Below the pieces are notes generated by a model. It was not told the origin of the DNA. It worked only from the letters and a program-made list of their open reading frames with translations, and did no database searches. 47,182 nucleotides of DNA from an uncultured Candidatus Thioglobus sp. (GTDB lineage: Bacteria > Pseudomonadota > Gammaproteobacteria > PS1 > Pseudothioglobaceae): assembly GCA_905614365.1 (NCBI GenBank), contig CAJQSO010000029.1, forward strand, positions 1 through 47,182, given 5' to 3'. The translations under genes and the position numbers were made by a program. Shown here piece after piece: positions 17,414 to 26,361 of this stretch (position 1 is the first letter of the stretch; every line of letters begins with the position of its first letter).

Positions 17414-18563
17414 AGACGAATACTTAGTTGGCAAGAAAATTGTCGTTGCCTTAAGTGGTGGCATTGACTCTGTTGTTCTTCTGCACTTTTTGAACAAACA
17501 TTATCCTGGCAATGTTCGAGCTGTCCATATAAATCACAATCTTTCTAAATATAGTCAAGAGTGGCATGCTTTCTGCGCGGCCTTATGTAAGGCAGATAAA
17601 ATTGAGTATAAAGATATCGATATAAATATTAAAAGTTCGTCTAATATCGAAGAAAATGCCCGTAAAAAACGCTATATTTCACTAACATCTGAATTAAGGG
17701 TAGGTGAGACTCTTTGCACTGCACATCATCAAGAAGATCAAGCTGAAACATTTTTACTTCAATTATTTAGGGGAAGTGGAGTTGCAGGACTTGCTTCAAT
17801 GCCAAAAATAAAAAAAATTGATGGCTCGGATCTTTATCGCCCACTTCTGAATATTTCAAAACAAAAAATTATAGACTATGCTTTAAAAAACCATTTGAAA
17901 TGGGTAGAAGACGATAGCAACCTAGACACTAATTTCAAAAGAAACCTATTACGAATTGAATTTCTACCAAAGCTTTCAAGTTCGTTTAACGGGCTTATTA
18001 AAAATATATCAAGGAGTGCTTCGCATCAAGCAGAAGCACTCAAGCTTTTGCAAGACCTGGCTGAACTTGATATTGTAAATTTTGAATTATTGATAAATAA
18101 CAAGATTCAAGTTAGCCCATTAATTCAATTGCCAAAACGAAGAGTTGCCAATGTGCTGCGTTATTTTATTTCTAATCTAGGTTTTCTATTGCCTTCCAAT
18201 AAAGTTCTAGATGAGCTAATCTCTTCATTGAATGCAAAAACTGATGCAAATCTAATCTTGAGATGGCATCACTATGAAGTTAGACGATACAATGGTGAGT
18301 TGTATTTTTTTGACGAGTCTGTTGAATCATCAAACTTACCGTGTCCTTATTACGAATCCTTAAAAAATATTCCTAATTTTGAAATACGGTTTCGTCAAGA
18401 AGGACAACGCGTCAAACTTAAAGGAAAAAACCACTCACAATCTCTTAAAAAAGTACTGCAAGAGTCAAACATTCCACCATGGGAAAGAGATAAATTAAAA
18501 ATGTACTATGTAGATGGCTCTTTACGAGCCATGGAAACTCTCGGTGAAATTACTGAAGTTTAA
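17394..18563 (+). CDS. tilS: tRNA(Ile)-lysidine synthetase
   Basis: TilS converts cytidine 34 of tRNA-Ile2 (CAU) to lysidine so that it reads AUA. The PP-loop ATP-pyrophosphatase motif SGGIDS is at residues 21-26; HINHNLS and [16 protein letters not shown] also fit TilS. The C-terminal part (about 320-389, [21 protein letters not shown]) is the substrate-binding domain. The start is a TTG inside the end of accA. A TilS substrate, tRNA-Ile2, is encoded in the same window at 35239. Confidence 0.95.
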   Translation: MEDLANKDEYLVGKKIVVALSGGIDSVVLLHFLNKHYPGNVRAVHINHNLSKYSQEWHAFCAALCKADKIEYKDIDINIKSSSNIEENARKKRYISLTSELRVGETLCTAHHQEDQAETFLLQLFRGSGVAGLASMPKIKKIDGSDLYRPLLNISKQKIIDYALKNHLKWVEDDSNLDTNFKRNLLRIEFLPKLSSSFNGLIKNISRSASHQAEALKLLQDLAELDIVNFELLINNKIQVSPLIQLPKRRVANVLRYFISNLGFLLPSNKVLDELISSLNAKTDANLILRWHHYEVRRYNGELYFFDESVESSNLPCPYYESLKNIPNFEIRFRQEGQRVKLKGKNHSQSLKKVLQESNIPPWERDKLKMYYVDGSLRAMETLGEITEV

Positions 18564-18578
18564 GCTCTATTATCTCAA

Positions 18579-19160
18579 TTAGTTGCTGTTAAAGTCCTTC
18601 TTTAGAGCATCTTGCACTTCCGAAGTCAAAGTAATTTCATAATTATAATGTGGGTGGGAGACGCCAACTTTTACTGGCACTGCTGAGTCAAAATCAACAA
18701 CCATACTTTGATCAAACTCAAAACGCATGAAGTGAACAGCTGAGGTTTTAACATCTGTCTCTCTATCCATATCTTCATTACAAATAGCAAACACTTTGTC
18801 ATGATTACCAACTTGAAAATAGACACTTCTTTCAACACCTATTAATTTAGATAATGCAACCGCGCGCTCTACAACATTAGTATACTCAATCATCATAGTG
18901 GCCTTCAAGTTTGATCCTTCAGGCACAAGTGAGTTATATACATCCAACTCTTCTTGAATACCATCAGCTTCAAAAATTTTCTCTATACGAAGCATCTCTT
19001 GAATCTGAAACTGAACTGTTTTCTTGTTTTCAAATAACATCCTTAGATGCTCTCCAAGATTAACTTCTCGTAGCTTTTTTATTTGAATAGTATCTGAACG
19101 AATAGCTGAACGATTTTCTGCGTATTCTTCAAGAGATAATAAGTCTTTTCTTGTTAGCAT
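18579..19160 (-). CDS. DUF3501 family protein
   Basis: This 193-residue protein has the DUF3501 pattern (LLSLEEYAENRSAIR at the start, LREVNLGEHLRMLFENKKTV, then a C-terminal beta-rich part ending YNYEITL). No known enzyme motif, signal peptide or membrane segment is visible. It is the last gene of a minus-strand unit with rubrerythrin and a CCG iron-sulfur protein; this trio is seen together in other proteobacteria, but its function is not established. A role in peroxide defence or redox metabolism is inferred from the partners. Confidence 0.85.
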   Translation of the reverse strand: MLTRKDLLSLEEYAENRSAIRSDTIQIKKLREVNLGEHLRMLFENKKTVQFQIQEMLRIEKIFEADGIQEELDVYNSLVPEGSNLKATMMIEYTNVVERAVALSKLIGVERSVYFQVGNHDKVFAICNEDMDRETDVKTSAVHFMRFEFDQSMVVDFDSAVPVKVGVSHPHYNYEITLTSEVQDALKKDFNSN

Positions 19161-19179
19161 TTAATTGACCTCATTTTTG

Positions 19180-20484
19180 TTATAAATCATAAGCCATTTT
19201 CACCAAGCTGATTGGATGAATGGATTCAATATCTTGTGTAGCAATATGTGCAACATGGTTTCCAGCCATAACGCAATCACTAACAACCAAATCAGTTGTA
19301 TCAGTTATTTTTTTAGCAACTGGCATTCCAATTTGGACAGAGTAAGTATGCGTTTCTTTTCTGACTCCATATGTACCATCATGCCCAGAACATCTTTCTG
19401 CAATATTTACATCTAGCTCTGGAATTAAGCCCAAAATTCTTTTAGTATGTGTACCAATATTTTGGACTCGCTGATGACAAGCAATTTGATAAAGCACTTC
19501 TTTATTAATTGGCTTGAAATTAATATCAAACTGGTTACTTTCTTTTAAAAAAGATAGATATTCAAAGGGGTCATAAAATGCTTTAGATATTGCCATAATA
19601 TCTTCATTTTCAGAAATAATCATTGGCAATTCATTTTTAAACATTAAGACACATGAGGGTATTGGTGCAATTAATTTATAACCATCATTAACTAACTTCA
19701 TAAGTGGAGTTATATTTTCACTCGCGTACTTAACAACAGCCTCAAGATCTCCAAGTTCCAACTTGGGCATACCGCAACACTGAGTTTTTTTAATTAACTT
19801 AACCTCTACGTTGTTATGCCTGAGTACATCTACTAAATCAATAACAGTTTGAGGATCATTATATTCACCATAACAAGTTCCAAATATTGCTACCTTGAAT
19901 TTGCTTACAGAATTATCTTCTACGAAAATTTTAGAAAGTTTTTTAGTGTGATATTTTGGAACAACAGCATCAACATGAACACCTAAAACTTTTTCAGTAA
20001 CTTTTCTCATTACTTTATTGCTATTAGACCAATTAACAATTGGCGAGATAACTGGCAAAGATGCAATAGAGCCAACTTTTTGTGGTGACGTTAAGATCTT
20101 ATGAGAGAGTTTTGTTTCGCCCTTTTTAAATTGAATTGCTTTTGCGCGAAGCATTAAATGCGGGAAATCAACATTGAAATCATGTGGCGGGACATAAGGA
20201 CATTTTGCGACGAAACATAGATCACACAAGTAGCATTGGTCTACCACTTTCTTATAATCTGCTTTATCAACACCATCAACCTCAAATGTTTGAGATTCAT
20301 CAATCAAATCAAAGAGTGTTGGAAAAGACTTGCAAAGGCTCACACATCTTCTGCAACCATGGCAGATATCAAATACTCTTTCTAATTCTGTATTTAGAGA
20401 CTCTTCATTATAAAAATCTTTATCTTGCCAATTTAGAGGATGACGAGTTGGTGCCTCCAAATTACCTTCTTTAAATTTAGACAT
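19180..20484 (-). CDS. Heterodisulfide-reductase-like Fe-S protein with CCG domains (GlpC-like)
   Basis: The 434-residue protein has an N-terminal pair of Fe-S motifs: C41-x2-C44-x2-C47-x3-C51 and C84-x2-C87-x2-C90-x4-C95. Two CCG-type domains follow: C204, C236-C237 and C278 in the first; C336, C365 (in CSGHDG, one cysteine where CCG has two) and C404 in the second. Such proteins, as in GlpC and HdrD, pass electrons between quinones, flavoproteins and thiols. It lacks membrane segments and would be cytoplasmic or peripheral. It lies 49 bases after rubrerythrin and 19 before the DUF3501 gene, and could be the electron donor system for the rubrerythrin. Confidence 0.88.
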   Translation of the reverse strand: MSKFKEGNLEAPTRHPLNWQDKDFYNEESLNTELERVFDICHGCRRCVSLCKSFPTLFDLIDESQTFEVDGVDKADYKKVVDQCYLCDLCFVAKCPYVPPHDFNVDFPHLMLRAKAIQFKKGETKLSHKILTSPQKVGSIASLPVISPIVNWSNSNKVMRKVTEKVLGVHVDAVVPKYHTKKLSKIFVEDNSVSKFKVAIFGTCYGEYNDPQTVIDLVDVLRHNNVEVKLIKKTQCCGMPKLELGDLEAVVKYASENITPLMKLVNDGYKLIAPIPSCVLMFKNELPMIISENEDIMAISKAFYDPFEYLSFLKESNQFDINFKPINKEVLYQIACHQRVQNIGTHTKRILGLIPELDVNIAERCSGHDGTYGVRKETHTYSVQIGMPVAKKITDTTDLVVSDCVMAGNHVAHIATQDIESIHPISLVKMAYDL

Positions 20485-20499
20485 ATATACCTAGGATTT

Positions 20500-20526
20500 G
20501 TTGCCATAAGCAAAGCCTATGGCAAC
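20500..20526 (-). other. Perfect 9-bp hairpin between rubrerythrin and Fe-S genes
   Basis: GTTGCCATA at 20500-20508 pairs with TATGGCAAC at 20518-20526 around a 9-base loop. On the minus strand it follows the rubrerythrin stop and is not followed by a T run, so it is not a standard intrinsic terminator. It may stabilise the rubrerythrin mRNA or adjust expression of the downstream gene. Confidence 0.5.
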
Positions 20527-20533
20527 GAAGTTT

Positions 20534-20953
20534 TTATAAGCTATCTAGTGCTTTTTGGTAACGGTTTGCATGAGAACGTTCAGCTTTAGCTAAAGTCTCA
20601 AACCATTCAGCAATTTCATCAAAACCTTCTTCTCTTGCTGTTTTTGCCATACCTGGATACATATCAGTGTATTCATGAGTTTCCCCATGAACAGCACTTT
20701 GAAGCATCTCTTTTACTTCCTTAGCAGGCATATCTGTACCTGGATCACCAACACCACCTTCAATAAGATGTTCCATATGACCATGTGCATGTCCAGTTTC
20801 ACCTTCGGCAGTAGATCTAAATAACGTAGCCATATCTGGCTCACCAAGAATATCACATTGGTTTGCAAAATATAAATACCGTCTATTTGCTTGAGACTCA
20901 CCAGCAAATGCATCCTTTAAACTTTGTTCTGTTTTACTTCCGCTTAATGACAT
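20534..20953 (-). CDS. Rubrerythrin, short form without rubredoxin domain
   Basis: A 139-residue ferritin-like di-iron protein. Ligand motifs are complete: E19 in [10 protein letters not shown]52-x2-H55, E91-x2-E94 and E125-x2-H128. Rubrerythrins reduce hydrogen peroxide to water in the cytoplasm. The C-terminal rubredoxin domain of classical rubrerythrin is absent, so electrons must come from another protein; the neighbouring Fe-S protein or the rubredoxin at 46871 are candidates. GGAGA seven bases before the ATG is a good Shine-Dalgarno sequence. It is divergent from an OxyR-like gene. Confidence 0.93.
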   Translation of the reverse strand: MSLSGSKTEQSLKDAFAGESQANRRYLYFANQCDILGEPDMATLFRSTAEGETGHAHGHMEHLIEGGVGDPGTDMPAKEVKEMLQSAVHGETHEYTDMYPGMAKTAREEGFDEIAEWFETLAKAERSHANRYQKALDSL

Positions 20954-20983
20954 AACTTTCTCCGATTGGTTAAACGAGTTGTC

Positions 20984-20989
20984 ATCATA
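20984..20989 (-). promoter_or_regulatory. Candidate extended -10 box for the rubrerythrin operon
   Basis: On the minus strand the sequence reads TGGTATGAT, an extended -10 box (TATGAT at 20984-20989), giving a leader of about 25 bases. The -35 region is poor, as expected for an activator-dependent promoter. The OxyR-like gene starts 67 bases away, so the regulator could bind between them. Confidence 0.45.
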
Positions 20990-21055
20990 CCAGTTCTTTA
21001 TATATAAATAAATCGAATAAAACTGTATATAATATCCTAAAAAAACGAATATAAA

Positions 21056-21913
21056 ATGACCCCCTCACTAAAAAACTTACAGTATTTAGTTGCACTAAAA
21101 AATACTAATCACTTTTCTAAAGCTGCAAAAGATTGCTTTGTTAGCGCCTCCACATTTAGTGCAGGAATATCAAAACTTGAAAGCGACTTAGGAGTTCTGC
21201 TTGTTGAGAGAGATAACAAGAATGTTCACTTTACAGCTACTGGAAATCGAGTTGTTAAACAGGCCTTATTAGTGGTGGCTGAGATTAATGTTTTACTAAG
21301 CACTTCAAAGTTAGATTTTTTTGATTCTGAAGTTACCATAGGCGTAATTCCTACTATTTCTACCTATATTCTGCCAAATTTCTTATCAAAGTTAAACAAG
21401 CTTTATCCAAAACTTAAAGTTTCTTTTAAGGAAGACACAAGTGAAAATTTACTTAAACAACTAGAGCAAGCTAAGATTGACTTTGCCATATTTGCTTTTC
21501 CATATGAGTTGCCCAACTTTATTGAAAGTTTTCAAGTCTTTTCGGACCCGATTTATTTTATTCAACATAAAAAACGCAAATCTAAAGTAATTGATAATGG
21601 GTCACTACTAATGCTCGAGCAAGGTCACTGCTTGAGGTCACATATATTACAAAATAATAAAATTTCAAGTCAACATATATCTGGCTTTTCTTGTACCAGC
21701 ATTTCAACACTTGTTGCTATGGTAGATACTGATATTGGCGTGAGTTTTCTACCCAAAATGGCGATCGATTTTGGCATACTTAATCATTATCCCAATATAT
21801 CCATTGATATGAATTCAACCAAATCAAAACGAGATATTGGGGTTATCTATAGAAAAAGTAATCAGCAAGAAGAAAGCATCAAAAAGCTCGCAGAACTTCT
21901 AATTAATACTTAG
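21056..21913 (+). CDS. oxyR: OxyR-like LysR-family peroxide regulator
   Basis: The 285-residue LysR-type protein has an N-terminal winged helix (residues 1-62, NHFSKAAKDCFVSASTFSAGISKLE) and a substrate-like domain with the OxyR hallmark LLMLEQGHCLRSH. C192 matches the peroxide-sensing C199 of E. coli OxyR. The region where resolving C208 would lie (ILQNNKISSQ) has no cysteine; C213 a little further on may take its role. It is divergent from rubrerythrin with a 102-bp gap, the usual place for a regulator next to its target. OxyR identity is likely but the shifted cysteine leaves some doubt. Confidence 0.82.
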   Translation: MTPSLKNLQYLVALKNTNHFSKAAKDCFVSASTFSAGISKLESDLGVLLVERDNKNVHFTATGNRVVKQALLVVAEINVLLSTSKLDFFDSEVTIGVIPTISTYILPNFLSKLNKLYPKLKVSFKEDTSENLLKQLEQAKIDFAIFAFPYELPNFIESFQVFSDPIYFIQHKKRKSKVIDNGSLLMLEQGHCLRSHILQNNKISSQHISGFSCTSISTLVAMVDTDIGVSFLPKMAIDFGILNHYPNISIDMNSTKSKRDIGVIYRKSNQQEESIKKLAELLINT

Positions 21914-21919
21914 TTTTTC

Positions 21920-22360
21920 CTAATGGTATGGATTACTAATCCCTATAGTCTTTAGAAAATCAATTTCAATTGACTCCATTTTATTCGCAGAGTCAAGATC
22001 TGCATGGTCATGGCCTACCAAGTGAAGAATGCCATGTATAGCCATATGGGTCAAATGATCTGAAAATGTTTTATCTCCAACTAGTGCCTCTTCTCTAACG
22101 ACGTCAGCACAAATAACAACATCGCCTAATATTGGTTCTCCAATTTCTTCAGGAATATCACTTTGAAAAGATAGCACATTAGTAACTTGATTTTTATCTC
22201 GGTACTCTTTATTGAGAACTTGAATCTCAATAGGAGAAACTATGCGAATTAGTAACTCACTTTCTTTAATCCCCGTTTCGCTCATAAATTTTTGACAAAC
22301 CAGCCCTAGCTTGTCTTCATCTATATTTATATCATTAATGATGTTTTGAATAACTACCAT
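21920..22360 (-). CDS. ybeY: Endoribonuclease / rRNA maturation factor YbeY
   Basis: YbeY is a zinc-dependent endoribonuclease needed for 16S rRNA 3' end processing and ribosome quality control. The 146-residue protein carries the metal motif H109-G-x2-H113-x5-H119 in HGILHLVGHDH and the family segment TNVLSFQSD near residues 60-68. Length is normal. It is convergent with the OxyR-like gene (six-base gap) and divergent from priA. Confidence 0.95.
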   Translation of the reverse strand: MVVIQNIINDINIDEDKLGLVCQKFMSETGIKESELLIRIVSPIEIQVLNKEYRDKNQVTNVLSFQSDIPEEIGEPILGDVVICADVVREEALVGDKTFSDHLTHMAIHGILHLVGHDHADLDSANKMESIEIDFLKTIGISNPYH

Positions 22361-22374
22361 GGCTAATTTATGTT

Positions 22375-22394
22375 GATAAAATACTTATTTTATC
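22375..22394. promoter_or_regulatory. 20-bp AT-rich perfect palindrome between ybeY and priA
   Basis: GATAAAATA and TATTTTATC face each other across CT. The palindrome lies 15 bases upstream of both starts (ybeY at 22360, priA TTG at 22411). It could be an operator, a shared promoter element (TTGATA at 22373-22378 resembles a -35 box), or chance in AT-rich DNA. Confidence 0.35.
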
Positions 22395-22410
22395 CCTAAA
22401 ACATTTTACT

Positions 22411-24375
22411 TTGAGTCAAATCATAGAAGTTGCCATTCCAGTACCCTTACACAACACATTTGATTACATTTGTAACCAAAAGGTGAATATAGGAGCCAGG
22501 GTCAAAGTTCCATTTGGGCCAAAAAAAGTTATAGGTATTGTCCTTTCTCTAAAAGATAAAAGTGAATTTGATAAGCTGCGGGCTGTCGAAGAAGTAATTG
22601 ATACTGAAGTATTATTATCCAAAGAAATTCTTGATTTTTTATTCTGGTCAGCCAACTATTACCATCATCCAATTGGTGAAGTTCTTACCAATGCACTTCC
22701 AAAAAATCTGAGGATAGGAAAGCCTGCAATTATTAAGAAACCAACTGAAATAAATAATTCAGCTTCACCAAGTATTTTTAAGCCAACACCTGAACAGCAA
22801 AGTGCAGTTAATGAAGTTCTTAAATATGAAGATAGCTTTCATGGATTTCTCCTTCAAGGAGTCACAGGAAGTGGAAAAACTGAAGTTTATCTCAATCTCA
22901 CTGAAAAACTACTAAAGGATGGAAAGCAGGTTCTTGTTCTAGTTCCTGAAATTGGATTAACGCCTCAAATGATTGCGCGCTTTGAAGAAAGAATAAAAGA
23001 AAGAGTTGTTGCTGTGCACTCCCAACTAAATGAAACTCAAAAACAAGATGCCTATCTATTGGCTAAAAGTGGTGAAGCAAAAGTTATTTTAGGAACTCGT
23101 TCTGCTATCTTCACCCCAATCCCTAAACTCGGATTAGTTATAGTCGATGAGGAGCATGATGGCTCCTTTAAACAGCAATCAAGCTTTCGCTATTCTGCTC
23201 GAGATCTTAGCTTTATGCGCGCTAAATTTGCAAATATTCCTCTGATTTTAGGAACTGCAACACCTTCACTTGAGACCTTAAAAAATGTTGCAGACAAAAA
23301 ACTAACACGCCTTACTTTAAATACTCGTCCTGGTGAAGCGATTATGCCAATTGTTAACTTGATTGATATGAGGAGCCAGCCTACAGAAGCTCTATCAATA
23401 CCTCTAGTTTCTAAAATAAAAAAATACTTAGAAGAAGATAAACAGGTCATGCTCTTTATTAATCGTCGAGGCTATGCGCCAATTTATTATTGCACTGAAT
23501 GTGACTGGCAATCTGAGTGCACCAATTGTGATTCAAAGCTTGTTTATCATCGTAATATTAATCGACTCAAATGTCATCATTGTGGTCTTGAAAAGACACC
23601 AGAATCCTCTTGTCCCACTTGCAATAGCCAAAACCTTAAGATACTAGGTTATGGAACAGAAAGGTTAGAAGAAAATCTTGAGTCGTATTTTCCTAACTCT
23701 GATGTAATTAGGATTGATAGAGATACAACACGCAAGAAAAAAGCATTTACAACGCACTTAGAGAAAATAAACTCTGGGGCACCTTGTATTATCGTTGGCA
23801 CTCAAATGCTAGCAAAGGGTCATGACTTCTCTAATTTAGCATTTGTTGGTATTTTAGATGTAGATGTTGGGCTCATGTCACTAGACTATCGGGCGACAGA
23901 GCAACTAGCACAATTACTTATTCAAGTTTCAGGTAGGTGTGGAAGAAGCGAGTATAGAGGGGAAGTTAATATCCAAACTCGCTATCCCCATCATCCTATT
24001 TTTAAGTTTGTAAGAGATTCACAATATATTGAGTATGCAAAAACCTTATTACTGGAACGAGAGGAAGCGCAACTTCCACCATATGCTCATCAAGCATTAA
24101 TTTGCGCAAATGCTAAAAACAAAAATGAAGCTGAAAATTTTTTAACTGAAGTGGCTCAATTAATTAGTAATATTGATATAGAGCCAATTGAAATTTGGGG
24201 GCCTGTTCCTGGGGTAATTGAGAAGAAGTCAAACTATTACTACTTCAATTTATATTTACAATCTAAAGATAGAAGTCAGCTACATAGATTAATTAAAACG
24301 TTTTATAAGCATATTGAAACAATCAAAGTAAGTTCATCAGTTCGCTGGTTTATTGATATTGATCCGATTGAATAG
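22411..24375 (+). CDS. priA: Primosomal protein N' (replication restart helicase)
   Basis: PriA reloads the replisome at stalled forks. The 654-residue protein has the N-terminal DNA-binding domain (1-105), Walker A GVTGSGKTE at 150-158, the DEEHD box (VDEEHDGSFKQQ, near 248), and eight cysteines in CxxC pairs (from YYCTECDW to SCPTCNS, about 357-406) for two zinc ions. It is shorter than E. coli PriA (732) but keeps all motor parts. The start is TTG at 22411; no nearby ATG fits. Confidence 0.96.
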   Translation: MSQIIEVAIPVPLHNTFDYICNQKVNIGARVKVPFGPKKVIGIVLSLKDKSEFDKLRAVEEVIDTEVLLSKEILDFLFWSANYYHHPIGEVLTNALPKNLRIGKPAIIKKPTEINNSASPSIFKPTPEQQSAVNEVLKYEDSFHGFLLQGVTGSGKTEVYLNLTEKLLKDGKQVLVLVPEIGLTPQMIARFEERIKERVVAVHSQLNETQKQDAYLLAKSGEAKVILGTRSAIFTPIPKLGLVIVDEEHDGSFKQQSSFRYSARDLSFMRAKFANIPLILGTATPSLETLKNVADKKLTRLTLNTRPGEAIMPIVNLIDMRSQPTEALSIPLVSKIKKYLEEDKQVMLFINRRGYAPIYYCTECDWQSECTNCDSKLVYHRNINRLKCHHCGLEKTPESSCPTCNSQNLKILGYGTERLEENLESYFPNSDVIRIDRDTTRKKKAFTTHLEKINSGAPCIIVGTQMLAKGHDFSNLAFVGILDVDVGLMSLDYRATEQLAQLLIQVSGRCGRSEYRGEVNIQTRYPHHPIFKFVRDSQYIEYAKTLLLEREEAQLPPYAHQALICANAKNKNEAENFLTEVAQLISNIDIEPIEIWGPVPGVIEKKSNYYYFNLYLQSKDRSQLHRLIKTFYKHIETIKVSSSVRWFIDIDPIE

Positions 24376-24391
24376 CCAATAAACAAAATTC

Positions 24392-25636
24392 CTAAAGATT
24401 TTCAGCCACACCTTTCATTGCATCAGTAATTTTTAGTAACTCTTGATCAGTTATTATGAAAGGTGGCATCGTATAGAGTAATTTTCCATAAGGTCTAAGC
24501 CAAATTCCACAGTCAATTAACTGCTCCTGCGTTCTTTTCATATCAAGAGGCTCTTTAAACTCTATAACACCTATTGCGCCAATTACTCTAACGTCAAATA
24601 CAGACTTATGTTTTTTTAAAGTAAGCAATTGAGATGAAAGAACATTTTGAATCTCTGCGATTCTTTTTTTCCAGTTACTACTTAGAAGTAAATCAATACT
24701 AGCATTCGCCGCTGAACAAGATAAAGGATTTGCCATAAAAGTAGGTCCATGCATCAACACTCCCACTGTACTTGAGACTTTTTCGGTAGTTATTGCAGCT
24801 GCCATAGTCATATAGCCTCCCGTTAAAGCCTTTCCTATGCATAGAATATCAGGAGAAATATTTGCATGATTGCAACCAAAGAGTTCACCTGTTCGGCCAA
24901 AACCTGTCGCTATTTCGTCCACGATCAATAATACTTCATAAGTATCACATAGAGATCTAACGCCTTTGAGATAATCAGCATCATAAATGTTCATTCCACC
25001 AGCCCCTTGAACAATAGGTTCAAGAATAATTGCTGCAATATTAGTATGACTTTTTTTAAGCCTTGACTCTAAATCTAAAAGAGCTTCATCACTCCTACCT
25101 GATTTAGGCTGAGTGACAAAGTAATGTTTTGGAAGCACACCACTAAATAAATGATGCATACCATTATTTGGATCACAAACACTCATAGCTCCAAATGTAT
25201 CCCCGTGGTAACCACCTCTAGGAGTAATAAAATGTGACTTTTCTTTTTTGCCTTTATTTTGCCAATACTGCAAAGCCATCTTCAGAGAAACTTCTACAGA
25301 AACAGAGCCAGAGTCGGCAAAAAAAACTTTATCAAGCCCTTGAGGGGTTATTTTTATTAGTTTTTCACATAAATCAATCGCAGGTTGGTGAGTAAGACCA
25401 CCAAACATTACATGCGATACAGCATCTATCTGAGCCTTCATTGCCCTATTTATAAAAGGATTATTGTAGCCATGAATCATTGACCACCAAGAGCTCATAC
25501 CATCGATAACACGAGCTCCATTTTTAAAGTTTAGATACACTCCATCTGCAGTATCAACTAGATAAGTAGGCACTTTATTTGGTATCGTAGCATAAGGATG
25601 CCAGATATGATTACTATCAATATTCATTAAAGGCAC
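24392..25636 (-). CDS. bioA: Adenosylmethionine-8-amino-7-oxononanoate aminotransferase
   Basis: BioA makes 7,8-diaminopelargonate in biotin synthesis, using S-adenosylmethionine as amino donor. The 414-residue PLP enzyme begins with the typical HIWHPYATI segment and DGMSSWWSMIHGYNNP. It has VDEIATGFGRTGELF for the PLP-pyridine aspartate and CIGKALTGGYM, with the Schiff-base lysine. No other biotin genes are in the window. Its start overlaps the end of gph by ten bases, so the two are cotranscribed. Confidence 0.95.
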   Translation of the reverse strand: MPLMNIDSNHIWHPYATIPNKVPTYLVDTADGVYLNFKNGARVIDGMSSWWSMIHGYNNPFINRAMKAQIDAVSHVMFGGLTHQPAIDLCEKLIKITPQGLDKVFFADSGSVSVEVSLKMALQYWQNKGKKEKSHFITPRGGYHGDTFGAMSVCDPNNGMHHLFSGVLPKHYFVTQPKSGRSDEALLDLESRLKKSHTNIAAIILEPIVQGAGGMNIYDADYLKGVRSLCDTYEVLLIVDEIATGFGRTGELFGCNHANISPDILCIGKALTGGYMTMAAAITTEKVSSTVGVLMHGPTFMANPLSCSAANASIDLLLSSNWKKRIAEIQNVLSSQLLTLKKHKSVFDVRVIGAIGVIEFKEPLDMKRTQEQLIDCGIWLRPYGKLLYTMPPFIITDQELLKITDAMKGVAENL

Positions 25637-26295
25637 TCTCGTAACTGGGTCATAGAGTCGATTACATAATCAGGATTTTCATCTATTATATTATTCCCAT
25701 GATTGTAACCATATGACATACAAATTATATCAAATCCAGCTGCTCTTGCAGCCTTAACATCGCTTACAGAGTCTCCCAACATAAGGCATTCTTTTGGATC
25801 TATATTAAAAAATTTAGCACCATGAAGCAGGGGCAAAGGGTCTGGTTTTCTCTTGTCCAGAGTATCACCAGAAATGACTATTTTGAAGTAGTCATAGATA
25901 TTTAATGATTTTAGTAATGGATGAGTAAACTGCTCTGCTTTATTCGTTACGCAGCCTAAAAGGTAGTTCTTAGATTGTAAATATTCTAATCCTTCCTTGA
26001 CTCCATCATATAAGCTCGACCTTACTGCTGAATTGTTAGCATACAGGTTTAAGAAAATTGGATACGCAGTGTCAAATACTTCTTGGCTTGGCTTGAGATC
26101 GAGATCTCCAGTCAGAGCTCGCTCTACTAACCTGGGAACACCATTTCCAACCCAACGCCTAACACTTGACTCTCCTCTTGGTGGCATACCAAGCTGAATC
26201 ATCATCTCATCAACACAGTAAGCAAGGTCAGGGACACTGTCTACTAGAGTTCCATCAACATCGATCAATATTAGTTTTGGCTGAAATTTTTTCAT
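25627..26295 (-). CDS. gph: Phosphoglycolate phosphatase, HAD family
   Basis: The 222-residue HAD hydrolase has motif I DVDGTLVDS (nucleophile D12), the cap region with MIQLGMPPRGESSVRRWVGNGVP typical of Gph, SGDTLDKRKPDP with the motif III lysine, and motif IV GDSVSDVKAARAAG. It removes phosphate from 2-phosphoglycolate made by Rubisco or DNA repair. Other small phosphate esters remain possible. It is divergent from proC and overlaps bioA. Confidence 0.9.
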   Translation of the reverse strand: MKKFQPKLILIDVDGTLVDSVPDLAYCVDEMMIQLGMPPRGESSVRRWVGNGVPRLVERALTGDLDLKPSQEVFDTAYPIFLNLYANNSAVRSSLYDGVKEGLEYLQSKNYLLGCVTNKAEQFTHPLLKSLNIYDYFKIVISGDTLDKRKPDPLPLLHGAKFFNIDPKECLMLGDSVSDVKAARAAGFDIICMSYGYNHGNNIIDENPDYVIDSMTQLRECL

Positions 26296-26361
26296 TAATG
26301 TTCTTTATTTATTGCAAGTTTGGTAGAATTGAGTTAAGCATTTATAACTAATATATTTTAT

